64,000 bases of DNA, taken from assembly GCF_900143535.1 (NCBI RefSeq), contig NZ_FRFA01000018.1:1-64000 (forward strand), written 5' to 3'. Shown here one piece after another: positions 8,310 through 17,262 of this stretch. Under the pieces are notes generated by a model. The model was not told the origin of the DNA and made no database searches. It was given only the letters and a program-made list of their open reading frames with translations. This stretch comes from Tateyamaria sp. Alg231-49. Its GTDB lineage: Bacteria > Pseudomonadota > Alphaproteobacteria > Rhodobacterales > Rhodobacteraceae. Each line of letters starts with the position of its first letter. Within the stretch, counting starts at the first letter, position 1. The position numbers and the translations under genes are program-made.

Positions 8310-9523
8310 TGCAGGCCGACACGATCTGCAGCCCGGTTGAGCATGTCGATTGCCGTCAGATCATCACCAAAGACTTCCATCGCGTTGTCAAAGACCGCGC
8401 GGGCCTGATCAAGATCGCCCAGAACACCAAGGGCCGAGATCAGCTGCGTCCAGTCCTCGACAGGGCCGCCATCTGTGGCCAACCGGTCACTGAGGCCCGC
8501 CACCATGCCTTGGATCATCTCCATGCGTTCGGCCGGGCTCATGTCGGATGCGGCGTCGATCTGATCTTGGGTCGGGCCACGGCCGGTTCCAATGGTCGGT
8601 CGGGAATAGTCCACGCCAGCGCGCAGTGCGATGTCCTGCATTTGTGCGTCAATTGGGGCGATCCATGGCGCATCCACCGGCCCCTCGCGCAGCAACTGAT
8701 CCCAGATTCGCAGGGCCGTGTCCGGACGACCGGTCTGGGACATCATCAGACCGAAGTAATAGCGTGCGGCCCCATCGCGCGGATCCATTGCAAGTGTGCG
8801 TTCCAGCATCTGTTCGGCCTCGGGCGACACATATCCTCCCGCCGCAAGTATCAGCAAATCCGCATATTCGGAGAAGTCCTGCGCCGTGGCGTCTTCGCCT
8901 TTCAGTCTGATCACGCGCGCTTTCGCGTCATGTGCCGCGGCAAAGTTGCCAAGACGTGCTTCTGACTGGCTGAGCAGGACGAGGCCTTGCAGGTCATCAG
9001 GGCGTGCTTGAACGGCTTGGCGCAAACGCTCGACAAGGGCAACATAGTCGGGGGCCGCATCCAATGCAGGGCTCTCTGGTACACTGGCTTGGGCGGTCTC
9101 TTGGCTGGGGCGTTCGGCGCGCCTGATCTGCGCCGCTTCGATCCGATCCGCCAATGCCAGATCACCGTAGCCCGGCGCGCCCAGTTCAAGGTAGATCGCG
9201 AATGATCCCCCCACCAGCACAACAGCCGTAACAACCGCCAGAAGCGGACCGCTGCGACCGCTGTACGCTCCATTTGTCGCGTTCTTCAGGGCAGCGTCGG
9301 CTGCAAGAATGCGCCGTGACACTTCGGTCGATGCGCGTTCTCCGTCTGCGGGTGACAGTACGCCACGTTCCAGATCCCGTTCAACTTCGCGCAGCTGATC
9401 GCGGTACACATCCAGATCATAGGCCGCTGCTGGGCGCGCCTGTTCGCCACCACGGAATTGCGCGCGCAGCAGTGTTGCCACCACCACCAGCGTCAGACAT
9501 CCCGCAACAATCCAGAACAGCAT
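8306..9523 (-). CDS. ccmI: Cytochrome c-type biogenesis protein CcmI
   Basis: Apocytochrome c chaperone of the System I maturation pathway, 405 residues. It begins with a membrane helix (residues 1-18). A conserved DLDVYRDQLREVERD cytoplasmic segment and a second membrane helix near residues 93-113 (LLAVVTAVVLVGG) follow. The periplasmic tetratricopeptide-like C-terminal half contains MDPRDGAARYYFGLM. The other ccm genes in this window (ccmA-D, ccmG) lie about 35 kb away on the other strand. ccmI leads a three-gene minus-strand operon with ruvX and DUF1289, overlapping ruvX by four bases. The ~230-bp gap to soxB must hold divergent promoters. Confidence 0.9.
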   Translation of the reverse strand: MLFWIVAGCLTLVVVATLLRAQFRGGEQARPAAAYDLDVYRDQLREVERDLERGVLSPADGERASTEVSRRILAADAALKNATNGAYSGRSGPLLAVVTAVVLVGGSFAIYLELGAPGYGDLALADRIEAAQIRRAERPSQETAQASVPESPALDAAPDYVALVERLRQAVQARPDDLQGLVLLSQSEARLGNFAAAHDAKARVIRLKGEDATAQDFSEYADLLILAAGGYVSPEAEQMLERTLAMDPRDGAARYYFGLMMSQTGRPDTALRIWDQLLREGPVDAPWIAPIDAQMQDIALRAGVDYSRPTIGTGRGPTQDQIDAASDMSPAERMEMIQGMVAGLSDRLATDGGPVEDWTQLISALGVLGDLDQARAVFDNAMEVFGDDLTAIDMLNRAADRVGLQ

Positions 9524-9754
9524 TCAGGCCCTCTCCCCGTGCAACTCAGCCACATGTAAACGCTGCCCCCACCGAGCAAAAGAGGCAAAGAGGTCGCGCA
9601 AAAGGTCTTGTGCCCAGATATGCGGCAAGAATGCTCGGTCTCGTGTCGCATAAATGACAAAAAGTGCCGCCCGTGCTGGCCTTTTTCTTCCCGACAGCGG
9701 CCATTACAATTTCGAAACATCAACTATCCGAATCCTTCGGTGGAGTACGCATTC

Positions 9755-10999
9755 ATGAAACGATATTCTGCCTTTGCCATCGCACGCGAAGCCGCACGGT
9801 ATCATTCCGGTTGGGAACGGGCGTGGCGCGCACCCGAACCGAAATCAAAATACGATGTGATTATCATTGGGGCAGGGGGCCACGGTCTGGCTACGGCCTA
9901 TCACCTTGGCAAGAATTTCGGGATCACCAATGTGGCAATCCTTGAAAAGGGATGGCTCGGTGGCGGCAATACTGGGCGGAACACAACCATCATCCGCTCG
10001 AACTACCTGCAGGACCCCTCGGCGGCGATTTATGAAAAGTCCCGCAGTCTCTACGAGACGATGAGCCAGGATTTGAATTATAACGTCATGTTCAGCCCCC
10101 GCGGTGTTATGATGCTGGCCCAGACCCAGCACGAAGTACGGGGTTACCAGCGCACGGCCCACGCCAACGCGCTGCAAGGGGTGACAACTGAATTCATCGG
10201 TCCCAAACGCGTCAAAGAACTATGCCCGATCATCGATATCGATGGTCCGCGCTATCCTGTTTTGGGTGCGCTGTGGCAAGCGCGCGGTGGGACAGCGCGC
10301 CATGACGCGGTTGCGTGGGGCTATGCGCGGGCGTGTTCTGATATGGGTATGGACGTGATCCAGAAATGTGAGGTCACAGCGATCCGCCGGGAAGGCGACA
10401 AGGTGGTCGGTGTTGATACGTCCAAAGGCCCAATCGACTGCGCCAAACTGGGCATCGTCGTGGCGGGCCATTCGGGTGATGTGGCCAACATGGCGGGCTT
10501 CCGTCTGCCAATTGAATCTGTCGCGCTGCAGGCCCTCGTTTCCGAACCCATCAAACCCTGCATGGATGTTGTTGTTATGGCCAACACGGTCCACGGCTAC
10601 ATGAGCCAGTCCGACAAGGGCGAGATGGTGATTGGCGGGGGCACCGACGGGTACAACAACTACACCCAGCGCGGATCGTTTCACCACATCGAGGAAACCG
10701 TGCGCGCACTGATCGAGACATTCCCGATGATCTCGCGCCTCAAGATGTTGCGCCAATGGGGTGGGATCGTGGATGTGACGGGGGATCGCTCACCCATCCT
10801 GTCCAAAACACCGGTCGAGGGCGTGTTCATCAACTGCGGTTGGGGCACGGGCGGCTTTAAGGCTATCCCGGGATCTGGTTGGGCCATGGCAGAGTTGATG
10901 GCCAAGGGCCGCTCGCCTTTGACGGATGAGTTTTCGCTGGACCGGTTCCGGGCGGGCAAGTTCATCGACGAGAGTGTCGCGGCAGGGGTGGCTCACTGA
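9755..10999 (+). CDS. soxB: Sarcosine oxidase beta subunit
   Basis: Flavoprotein subunit of heterotetrameric sarcosine oxidase, which oxidatively demethylates sarcosine to glycine and passes the one-carbon unit to tetrahydrofolate. The 414-residue product has the FAD motif VIIIGAGGHGLATAYHLGK near residue 37, GGGNTGRNTTIIRSNY, an H-D-A-V-A-W segment, and the C-terminal flavin loop GWGTGGFKAIPGSG. The ATG at 9755 is preceded by TGGAG and agrees with the family start; the longer reading from 9608 runs through sequence with no family similarity. Unlike the usual contiguous soxBDAG order, three small ORFs and a terminator separate it from soxD. Confidence 0.95.
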   Translation: MKRYSAFAIAREAARYHSGWERAWRAPEPKSKYDVIIIGAGGHGLATAYHLGKNFGITNVAILEKGWLGGGNTGRNTTIIRSNYLQDPSAAIYEKSRSLYETMSQDLNYNVMFSPRGVMMLAQTQHEVRGYQRTAHANALQGVTTEFIGPKRVKELCPIIDIDGPRYPVLGALWQARGGTARHDAVAWGYARACSDMGMDVIQKCEVTAIRREGDKVVGVDTSKGPIDCAKLGIVVAGHSGDVANMAGFRLPIESVALQALVSEPIKPCMDVVVMANTVHGYMSQSDKGEMVIGGGTDGYNNYTQRGSFHHIEETVRALIETFPMISRLKMLRQWGGIVDVTGDRSPILSKTPVEGVFINCGWGTGGFKAIPGSGWAMAELMAKGRSPLTDEFSLDRFRAGKFIDESVAAGVAH

Positions 11000-11190
11000 T
11001 GGTCATGGGGCGTGTTGCGGTGATGATGGGCGGCCTCTTGAGCGCGCATGGCTTCGCGGTCAGCCTCGGTTTGCGGACCGGGCGTGCCGCGCTCGTCAAT
11101 GATGCGCCCGCGGCCCGTGCGCCGCTCGCGTACGGCGAGAAGAACGCCCACGATCAAAAGACCAACAACGACGAACCAAAGCCATTCCAT
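10993..11190 (-). CDS. Small single-span membrane protein, unknown
   Basis: Sixty-five residues: a membrane helix at 3-19 (WLWFVVVGLLIVGVLLAV), then a basic stretch, then a hydrophilic tail rich in His (AHHHRNTPHDHQ). It starts three bases after the stop of the 56-residue ORF upstream on the same strand, so the two form a mini-operon. Its 3' end overlaps the last codons of soxB on the other strand by seven bases. No family is recognised. The His-rich C-terminus could bind metal, but this is only a possibility. Confidence 0.6.
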   Translation of the reverse strand: MEWLWFVVVGLLIVGVLLAVRERRTGRGRIIDERGTPGPQTEADREAMRAQEAAHHHRNTPHDHQ

Positions 11191-11193
11191 GCT

Positions 11194-11364
11194 TTACTCG
11201 ATCCTCGTCTTGCGTTCACCAGCGGCAGACCCAAAGGCAATCAGGTTGCTCACGCCAATTTCGCGCCCACCACGCGCCACCTTGCGCTCGGCCACGCCGC
11301 GCTGTTCCACCACGAACATCACAATTGCGCCAAAGACCAGAACGCCCCCCATCTCTTCGCTCAT
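11194..11364 (-). CDS. Small 56-residue membrane protein, unknown
   Basis: A short gene supported by a strong ribosome-binding site (AGGAGAG five bases before the ATG at 11364) and by direct coupling to the next small gene, which begins three bases after its stop. The product starts MSEEMGGVLVFGAIVMFVVE, a single hydrophobic helix near residues 6-19, and continues with a basic tail (QRGVAERKVARGGREIG). No family is recognised. It lies antisense between soxB and soxD. Confidence 0.5.
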   Translation of the reverse strand: MSEEMGGVLVFGAIVMFVVEQRGVAERKVARGGREIGVSNLIAFGSAAGERKTRIE

Positions 11365-11564
11365 GGCACTCTCCTGTCAACTTTGCCTGACGCTGACACA
11401 AATCGCGGCATGGGGTCACGTAAATTCACCAAACCGGCGGGACGCAGCCAGCGCGGATGCGCGCAATCGGCCGTCCTTGGCCCGTTTCGCATGGCCGCGC
11501 ACCCGTCTGTTGCGCCTGTCGTCAAATCCGCTGTGATGGAGGCTCACAGACAGGAGTCACCATC

Positions 11565-11780
11565 ATGTCAGACCATTCACATACCAACCTTCACCGCAGT
11601 GACGGCACCAGTGGGCGCGGCCTGCTTATCGCCTTTGGACTCATCGTTGCCTTTATCCTCCTCATCGCGTTTGCCAGCTCGTTCGCGGGCGACGGCAGCA
11701 CAGGTGAAAGCGCGATCACACCTGCGGCTGAAGGGGTCATTGCGCCCGAAATCGAACCGGTCCCATTGCCAACCGAATAA
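11565..11780 (+). CDS. Small single-span membrane protein, unknown
   Basis: Seventy-one residues from an ATG preceded by CAGGAG. A polar N-terminus (MSDHSHTNLHRSDGTSGRG) leads into one membrane helix at about 21-38 (LLIAFGLIVAFILLIAF) and a Pro/Glu-rich outer tail ending PLPTE. It lies between soxB and soxD in the same direction but is followed by a strong terminator. It therefore probably ends a transcript rather than joining soxD. The reading upstream to 11457 is not supported. Function unknown. Confidence 0.6.
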   Translation: MSDHSHTNLHRSDGTSGRGLLIAFGLIVAFILLIAFASSFAGDGSTGESAITPAAEGVIAPEIEPVPLPTE

Positions 11781-11808
11781 TCCTACCCAATCACATCGAA
11801 CCGCAACT

Positions 11809-11837
11809 GGCGGGCGTCTTGCGACGTCCGCCTTTTT
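11809..11837 (+). terminator. Rho-independent terminator upstream of soxD
   Basis: Stem GGCGGGCGTC / GACGTCCGCC (one G-T pair) with a TTGC loop, followed by five Ts. It closes the 71-residue membrane-protein gene and separates soxB from soxDAG. Confidence 0.85.
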
Positions 11838-11867
11838 CGCGTCGCCCCAACAGATCGGAGCGCCCTC

Positions 11868-12197
11868 ATGCTGATCCTAACATGCCCTTGCTGCGGCCAA
11901 ACGGGCGAAGAGTCCGAATTCCACGGTGGAGGTGAGGCGCACCTCAAACGCTTTGGGCCTGGCTCCAGCGATGCCGACTTTGAAGGGTATATGTTCATGC
12001 GCGAAAACCCCAAGGGCGTGCATTTCGAACGTTGGCGGCACGCCTATGGCTGCGGCAAGTGGTTCCACGCGGCGCGCTGCACCATGACGCTGGAAGTGTT
12101 CGGCACGTATCCCGCGCAGACAACTGAACCGCCAAAAGAGTTGCGTGACAAAATCAGTAAGAAACGACCCGGCTGGTCGTGGGGGGCATTTTCATGA
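11868..12197 (+). CDS. soxD: Sarcosine oxidase delta subunit
   Basis: Small zinc-binding subunit of heterotetrameric sarcosine oxidase, 109 residues. Candidate zinc ligands are C6 and C9 in LTCPCCG and H58 and C62 in WRHAYGCGKWF, corresponding to the C-x2-C ... H-x3-C set described for bacterial delta subunits. A GGAG element lies just upstream of the ATG at 11868. The stop codon overlaps the soxA start (ATGA). Because a terminator lies directly before it, soxDAG needs its own promoter within 11838-11867 or depends on read-through. Confidence 0.93.
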   Translation: MLILTCPCCGQTGEESEFHGGGEAHLKRFGPGSSDADFEGYMFMRENPKGVHFERWRHAYGCGKWFHAARCTMTLEVFGTYPAQTTEPPKELRDKISKKRPGWSWGAFS

Positions 12198-15100
12198 GCA
12201 CACGTCTCGCCAGTGGCGGTCGCCTCGTCGATCAAGGCCAACCGATCAACTTTTCGTTCAACGGCAATACGCTTAAAGGCTATGCCGGGGATACGCTTGC
12301 CTCCGCGCTTTTGGCCAATGACCAGATGCTTGTGGGGCGGTCGTTCAAATACCACCGCCCGCGTGGTATCGTGGCCAGCGGTGTCGAAGAACCTAACGCT
12401 TTGGTCAACCTTGGGTCTGGCGGCACGTTTGAGCCCAACCAGCGCGCCACCACGACAGAGCTGTTTGACGGGTTGCAAGCGACCAGTCAAAACCACTGGC
12501 CCAGCCTTGAGTTTGACGTGGGCGCGATCAATGCAAAATTGGCCCGCTTCATGCCTGCCGGTTTCTACTACAAAATGTTCATCCATCCGCGCCCCCTGTG
12601 GAAACACGTCTATGAACCCTTCATCCGGCAGGCTGCCGGACTGGGGAAAGCCCCCAAGGTGCGGGACGAGGACACCTATGAACACTTCTATGCCTTTTGC
12701 GACGTTCTGGTCGTTGGCGGGGGCATGGCAGGCCTGACAGCTGCGAAATCCGCAGCAGCCTCCGGCGCCCAGGTGCTGGTGTTCGAACAGACCGCCCATT
12801 GGGGCGGCCGTGCCCCGGTTGATGGTGGCATCGTAGATGGCACTCCTGTGGATAAAGTGGTGGACAAACTGGTGTCAGAGCTTTCTGACATGCCAAATGT
12901 CACCATGCGTCTGCGTACCATGGGGGCGGGGGTTTATGACCACGGCTATGTGCTGGGATATGAGCAGTTGCGCGATCATGCGCCCAAGGCCCAAGGCCCG
13001 CGCCATCGACTTTGGCGTATCCGAGCAGGACATGTGATCACCGCCACAGGCGCGTTGGAGCGCCCTCTGAGTTTTGCAGGTAATGACATTCCGGGCGTCA
13101 TGTTGGCCTCGGCGGTGCGCGATTACGTGGTGAATTACGGGGTTTCTCCGGGTGATCGGACTGTGGTGGTGACCAACAATGATGATGCCTACCGCACCGC
13201 TTTGGCCATAAAACACGCAGGATTGAGCGTTCCGGTTATCCTTGATGCGCGCGTGCCCGAGACTGACAGCCCACTCATGACCGCGGCCAAGGATGCGGGC
13301 ATTCGCGTTCTGATGGGGCACGGCGTTGCCAAGGTTCTTGGGGGCAAGCGCGTCACTGGCGTCGCCGTCTGTGCGCAAGCAGGCGAGGGCGCAATTCTTG
13401 AAGAAATAGAATGCGATACGGTTGCCATGTCGGGCGGCTGGTCGCCCGTCGTTCATCTGTGGTCCCATTGCGGTGGTAAGCTCTCTTGGGACAATGATTT
13501 TGCCATGTTCCGCCCCGATGTGGATAAAGCACCGACGGGCCAAGACGGCAGTGGATTTGTCAGTGCGGCAGGTGCGGCCAACGGCCATTTCGGATTGTCC
13601 GAGGTCCTAAGTGATGCCCATGCAAGCGGCGGCACCGCGGCCAAGGCCACAGGTCACGCCAAATCCAGACGCAAGGCCCCAAAAGCCGAAAGCGTCGACG
13701 AGGCCCCGATGGCCCCCGTCTGGCTGATGCCGCAGGGCGCGGGTGTGACACTGCGCGGCAAGGCGTGGCTCGACTACCAGAACGACGTCAAAGTGTCTGA
13801 CGTGCAACTGGCCGCGCAGGAAGGGTTTGAAAGCGTCGAACACGCCAAGCGCTATACCACGCTCGGCATGGCGACGGATCAAGGGAAGTTGAGTAATATC
13901 AACGGCCTTGCGATCCTATCTGATGCACTGGATCAACCGATCCCGCAAACAGGCACCACAACGTTTCGTCCGCCCTATACGCCGATTTCTATGGGCGCGA
14001 TTGGCGGGGAAGCGCGGGGCGAGGTCTTTCAACCCGTTCGGCGCACGGCCATGTACGACTGGCACGAGGCAAACGGTGCCGATTGGGAACCTGTCGGCCA
14101 GTGGCGTCGTCCGTTGGCCTATGTCCAGCCGGGCGAAAATCTGCACGATGCAGTGATGCGCGAAACCAAGAACGTGCGCGAAAACCTGGGCCTGCTGGAT
14201 GCCTCGACCTTGGGCAAGATCATCGTGAAAGGGCCGGACGCGGGCCGCTTCCTAGACATGCTCTACACCAACATGATGAGCACGTTGAAACCGGGCAAAT
14301 GCCGATATGGCCTAATGTGCGGTGAAAATGGGTTCCTCATTGATGACGGCGTGGTCGCGCGCATCGATGAAGACACGTTCTTGTGCCACACGACCACGGG
14401 CGGGGCCGAGCACATCCATGGGCACATGGAAGAATGGCTGCAAACCGAGTGGTGGGATTGGAAAGTCTATGTCGCCAACGTCACCGAGCAATACGCGCAG
14501 ATCGCTGTCGTCGGGCCCAAGGCCCGCGCCGCGCTTGAAGCGCTCGGCGGCATGGACGTGTCCCAAGAGGAGCTCGGGTTTATGGAATGGGCGGATGGCT
14601 CCATCGGCGGCTTTGACGTGCGGGTCTACCGGATCTCGTTCTCTGGCGAACTCAGCTATGAGATTGCCGTCAAAGCTTCTGAAGGGCAGGCATTCTGGGA
14701 TGCGCTGATGGCTGTCGGTGCCGCGCATGACGTTATGCCCTACGGGACCGAGGCGCTGCACATCCTGCGCGCTGAAAAAGGGTTCATCATGATCGGGGAC
14801 GAGACAGACGGGACCGTGATCCCGCAGGATCTTGGACTCCACTGGGCCCTGTCAAAGAAGAAAGAAGACTACCTGGGCAAGCGCGCCCATTTGCGCACGC
14901 ACATGGCCGATCCAACACGTTGGAAGCTTGTGGGGCTGGAAACGACAGACGGGTCTGTCCTGCCAGACGGGGCCTATGCGGTTGCCGAGGGCACCAATGA
15001 CAACGGCCAACGCAATGTGCAGGGGCGGGTGACGTCGACCTACCACTCACCCAACCTCGACAAAGGGATCGCGATGGGCCTGATCCTGAACGGACCGGAC

Positions 15101-15208
15101 CGGATGGGTGAGGTGCTCGAATTCCCAGGCACCGATGGCAAGACGCACAGCGCCCGCATCGTCAGCCCCGTGTTCTACGACCCCGAAGGGGAGAAACAGA
15201 ATGTCTAA
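12194..15208 (+). CDS. soxA: Sarcosine oxidase alpha subunit
   Basis: Large subunit, 1004 residues, carrying NAD and the tetrahydrofolate site. Domains in order are an N-terminal ferredoxin-like region (PINFSFNGNTLKGYAGDTLASALLAN), a Rossmann dinucleotide-binding fold with LVVGGGMAGLTAAKSAA near residue 180, and a C-terminal aminomethyltransferase (GcvT-like) domain. The last begins around YDWHEANGADWEPVGQW and includes GELSYEIAV and YGTEALHILRAEKG. Here the methylene group is delivered to folate. The ATG at 12194 overlaps the soxD stop; a GTG five codons earlier is less likely. Its last codons overlap soxG by eight bases. Confidence 0.95.
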   Translation: MSTRLASGGRLVDQGQPINFSFNGNTLKGYAGDTLASALLANDQMLVGRSFKYHRPRGIVASGVEEPNALVNLGSGGTFEPNQRATTTELFDGLQATSQNHWPSLEFDVGAINAKLARFMPAGFYYKMFIHPRPLWKHVYEPFIRQAAGLGKAPKVRDEDTYEHFYAFCDVLVVGGGMAGLTAAKSAAASGAQVLVFEQTAHWGGRAPVDGGIVDGTPVDKVVDKLVSELSDMPNVTMRLRTMGAGVYDHGYVLGYEQLRDHAPKAQGPRHRLWRIRAGHVITATGALERPLSFAGNDIPGVMLASAVRDYVVNYGVSPGDRTVVVTNNDDAYRTALAIKHAGLSVPVILDARVPETDSPLMTAAKDAGIRVLMGHGVAKVLGGKRVTGVAVCAQAGEGAILEEIECDTVAMSGGWSPVVHLWSHCGGKLSWDNDFAMFRPDVDKAPTGQDGSGFVSAAGAANGHFGLSEVLSDAHASGGTAAKATGHAKSRRKAPKAESVDEAPMAPVWLMPQGAGVTLRGKAWLDYQNDVKVSDVQLAAQEGFESVEHAKRYTTLGMATDQGKLSNINGLAILSDALDQPIPQTGTTTFRPPYTPISMGAIGGEARGEVFQPVRRTAMYDWHEANGADWEPVGQWRRPLAYVQPGENLHDAVMRETKNVRENLGLLDASTLGKIIVKGPDAGRFLDMLYTNMMSTLKPGKCRYGLMCGENGFLIDDGVVARIDEDTFLCHTTTGGAEHIHGHMEEWLQTEWWDWKVYVANVTEQYAQIAVVGPKARAALEALGGMDVSQEELGFMEWADGSIGGFDVRVYRISFSGELSYEIAVKASEGQAFWDALMAVGAAHDVMPYGTEALHILRAEKGFIMIGDETDGTVIPQDLGLHWALSKKKEDYLGKRAHLRTHMADPTRWKLVGLETTDGSVLPDGAYAVAEGTNDNGQRNVQGRVTSTYHSPNLDKGIAMGLILNGPDRMGEVLEFPGTDGKTHSARIVSPVFYDPEGEKQNV

Positions 15209-15779
15209 GACTGTGACCGCATTGAACGGAGCCTCATGGGAGGGCGGTATCGCACATATCAGCGAAGCGCCCCAGCAAGGGATGATAACGCTGCTGGGCG
15301 ACCTGACGGCTGCGGCCGTGATCAAGGCCGCGACCGGTGCAACGGGCCAAGAGATGCCTGCTCAAGGTAAGGCGCAGTGCGCAGGCGAAAAGGGCGTTTG
15401 CTGGATGTCGCCTGACGAGGTGCTGGTGCTGTGCCCTTACGCCGAAATCGACAAGACACTCGCCAAGATAAAGGCGGATTTGGGCGACACGCACAGCCTT
15501 GCGGTGGACGTTTCGGACGCGCGTGCGCTGTTCGTTGTTCAAGGGCCAAACGCACGCGAAGTGATGGCAAAGCTTGCGCCGGTTGATCTGCATCCAGCGA
15601 CCTTCACACCCGGCATGTTCCGGCGCACCCGGATGGCACAAGTGCCTGCTGCGTTCTGGATGCAGGAAGAAGATGCATTCAACGTCATATGCTTCCGGTC
15701 TAATGCGCAATACATGTTCGATCTGCTTAAAACGGCTGCACAACCGGGCAGTGAAGTTGGGTATTTCGCAGCGTCATAG
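15201..15779 (+). CDS. soxG: Sarcosine oxidase gamma subunit
   Basis: Smallest folate-fold subunit, 192 residues. It shows the SoxG features ALFVVQGPNAREVMAKLAPVDL, HPATFTPGMFRRTRMAQVPA and a C-terminal FNVICFRSNAQYMFDLLKTAA, which resemble the folate-binding fold of GcvT. The ATG at 15201 is preceded by GGGGAGAAA and overlaps the end of soxA by eight bases. The product is expected to pack against SoxA and SoxB. It closes the sarcosine oxidase operon. Confidence 0.92.
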   Translation: MSKTVTALNGASWEGGIAHISEAPQQGMITLLGDLTAAAVIKAATGATGQEMPAQGKAQCAGEKGVCWMSPDEVLVLCPYAEIDKTLAKIKADLGDTHSLAVDVSDARALFVVQGPNAREVMAKLAPVDLHPATFTPGMFRRTRMAQVPAAFWMQEEDAFNVICFRSNAQYMFDLLKTAAQPGSEVGYFAAS

Positions 15780-15929
15780 GGCTTAACCCGACGATCAATG
15801 GCTCTCGTAGCTATGAAAAACGCGCCTCGCGCGGAAAACTGTCATCTGTCTGACCCTTGATCCCTTGACCTTGCGGTAAACGGACCAATCTGTCAGTCAG
15901 ACCGTGAATGACCAAAAAAGGGGGCCCAG

Positions 15930-16529
15930 ATGGCTTTTGAACTTCCAGATCTTCCGTATGCGCACGATGCGCTGGCGTCCAAAGGCATGTCTGCCGAAAC
16001 GCTGGAATTCCACCACGACCTGCACCACAACGCCTATGTCACAAACGGCAACAAGGCGATTGAAGGCACCGAATGGGCGGACAAGTCCATGGAAGAGATC
16101 ATCGTGGGCACCTATGACGCATCGGCCGTCGCACAAAACGGTATCTTCAACAACATCAGCCAGTTGTGGAACCACAACCAATTCTGGGAAATGATGGGCC
16201 CTGACAGCGGCGCAATGCCCGGTGAACTTGAAAAAGCAATCACCGAGAGCTTTGGCTCTGTCGACGAATTCAAGTCGCAGTTCTCTGCTGCTGGCGCGGG
16301 TCAGTTTGGATCTGGCTGGTGCTGGCTGGTCAAGGACGCCGATGGTGGTTTGAAGGTGACCAAGACCGAGAATGGCGTAAACCCGCTTTGCTTTGGTCAG
16401 ACGGCCCTGTTGGGTTGTGATGTGTGGGAACACTCCTACTACATCGACTTCCGCAACAAGCGCCCCGTTTACCTCACCAACTTCCTCGACAATCTGGTGA
16501 ATTGGGAAAACGTGGCGAGCCGCCTGTAA
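15930..16529 (+). CDS. sodB: Fe superoxide dismutase
   Basis: Cytoplasmic dismutation of superoxide to oxygen and hydrogen peroxide. The 199-residue protein has the metal ligands H28 in ETLEFHHDLHH, a second His in LWNHNQFW, and Asp and His in DVWEHSYY. The Gln in FNNISQLWNH and the GQTALLGCDVWEH context favour the iron form. A G-rich ribosome-binding site (AAGGGGGCCCAG) precedes the ATG. It is monocistronic, with its own terminator. Confidence 0.95.
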   Translation: MAFELPDLPYAHDALASKGMSAETLEFHHDLHHNAYVTNGNKAIEGTEWADKSMEEIIVGTYDASAVAQNGIFNNISQLWNHNQFWEMMGPDSGAMPGELEKAITESFGSVDEFKSQFSAAGAGQFGSGWCWLVKDADGGLKVTKTENGVNPLCFGQTALLGCDVWEHSYYIDFRNKRPVYLTNFLDNLVNWENVASRL

Positions 16530-16558
16530 GGCTGCAGTTCATCACGCATTTCAAAAAA

Positions 16559-16590
16559 ACAGCGCCTCGTTTGAGGCGCTGTTTTCGTTT
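16559..16590. terminator. Terminator between sodB and the LOG gene
   Basis: Perfect 10-bp stem ACAGCGCCTC / GAGGCGCTGT with a GTTT loop, T-rich after it on the plus strand and with an A-run before it. It can end transcripts from both convergent genes. Confidence 0.9.
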
Positions 16591-16595
16591 TGTAT

Positions 16596-17135
16596 TCAGG
16601 ACAAGATGGCAAAGGCCGCATCTGCATCCGGAGCCACGGTGAAGTAATCGCGTAAATCGGCGTCGGCGAACCCGGATTCAATCACATGGTCCACCAGCGC
16701 GATCAGCGGATCCCAATAGCCATGCGTGTTCACCAGAACCACCGGCTTTTCATGCAGTCCTAATTGCCGCCATGTGAGCACTTCGAACATCTCATCCAGT
16801 GACCCCGCGCCGCCGGGAAGCACAACGACCGCGTCGCAGTTCATGAACATCACTTTTTTGCGCTCATGCATGGTCTCGGTCACCACGTAACTGGTCAGAT
16901 CCGTTTTGCCGACTTCCCAATCCACCAGATGTTTGGGGATCACGCCAAAGGTGTCGCCACCGCCCGCCTGAGCGGCGCGGGCGACAGCGCCCATTAGCCC
17001 GACATCGCCCGCGCCGTAAACCAGCCGCCACCCGCGGGCAGCGATACCAGACCCAAGCCGAGTGGCTTCGACGGCATATTCCGGGTCATTTCCGGGGCGC
17101 GAGCCACAAAAAACGCATACAGACAGTGGGGCCAT
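16596..17135 (-). CDS. LOG-family nucleotide 5'-monophosphate phosphoribohydrolase (TIGR00730)
   Basis: Rossmann-fold hydrolase of 179 residues. The start VCVFCGSRPGNDPEY, then LVYGAGDVGLMGAVARAA and VVLPGGAGSLDEMFEVLTW (the P-G-G-x-G-[TS]-x-x-E signature), are the complete LOG motif set. Family members release the base from cytokinin-like or ordinary nucleoside monophosphates. In bacteria outside plant associations the role is usually nucleotide salvage or turnover (the family was long mis-called lysine decarboxylase). Substrate here is unknown. Convergent with sodB. Confidence 0.9.
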   Translation of the reverse strand: MAPLSVCVFCGSRPGNDPEYAVEATRLGSGIAARGWRLVYGAGDVGLMGAVARAAQAGGGDTFGVIPKHLVDWEVGKTDLTSYVVTETMHERKKVMFMNCDAVVVLPGGAGSLDEMFEVLTWRQLGLHEKPVVLVNTHGYWDPLIALVDHVIESGFADADLRDYFTVAPDADAAFAILS

Positions 17136-17262
17136 GGCAACAGTTCCTAATATCAGTGTTGAAAACGTGCGCGTAATGCGGCTGTGTTTTGACCGTTCTA
17201 ATCCGCCCTGATATGGAGGCGCAACGAAACCGACCCGTATCGGGCGCTGGGGATTGCGAAAA

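Noticed and set aside
15780-15929. Promoter between soxG and sodB
   Set aside because: A TTGACC box is present but no convincing -10 at the right distance, so no promoter was called.
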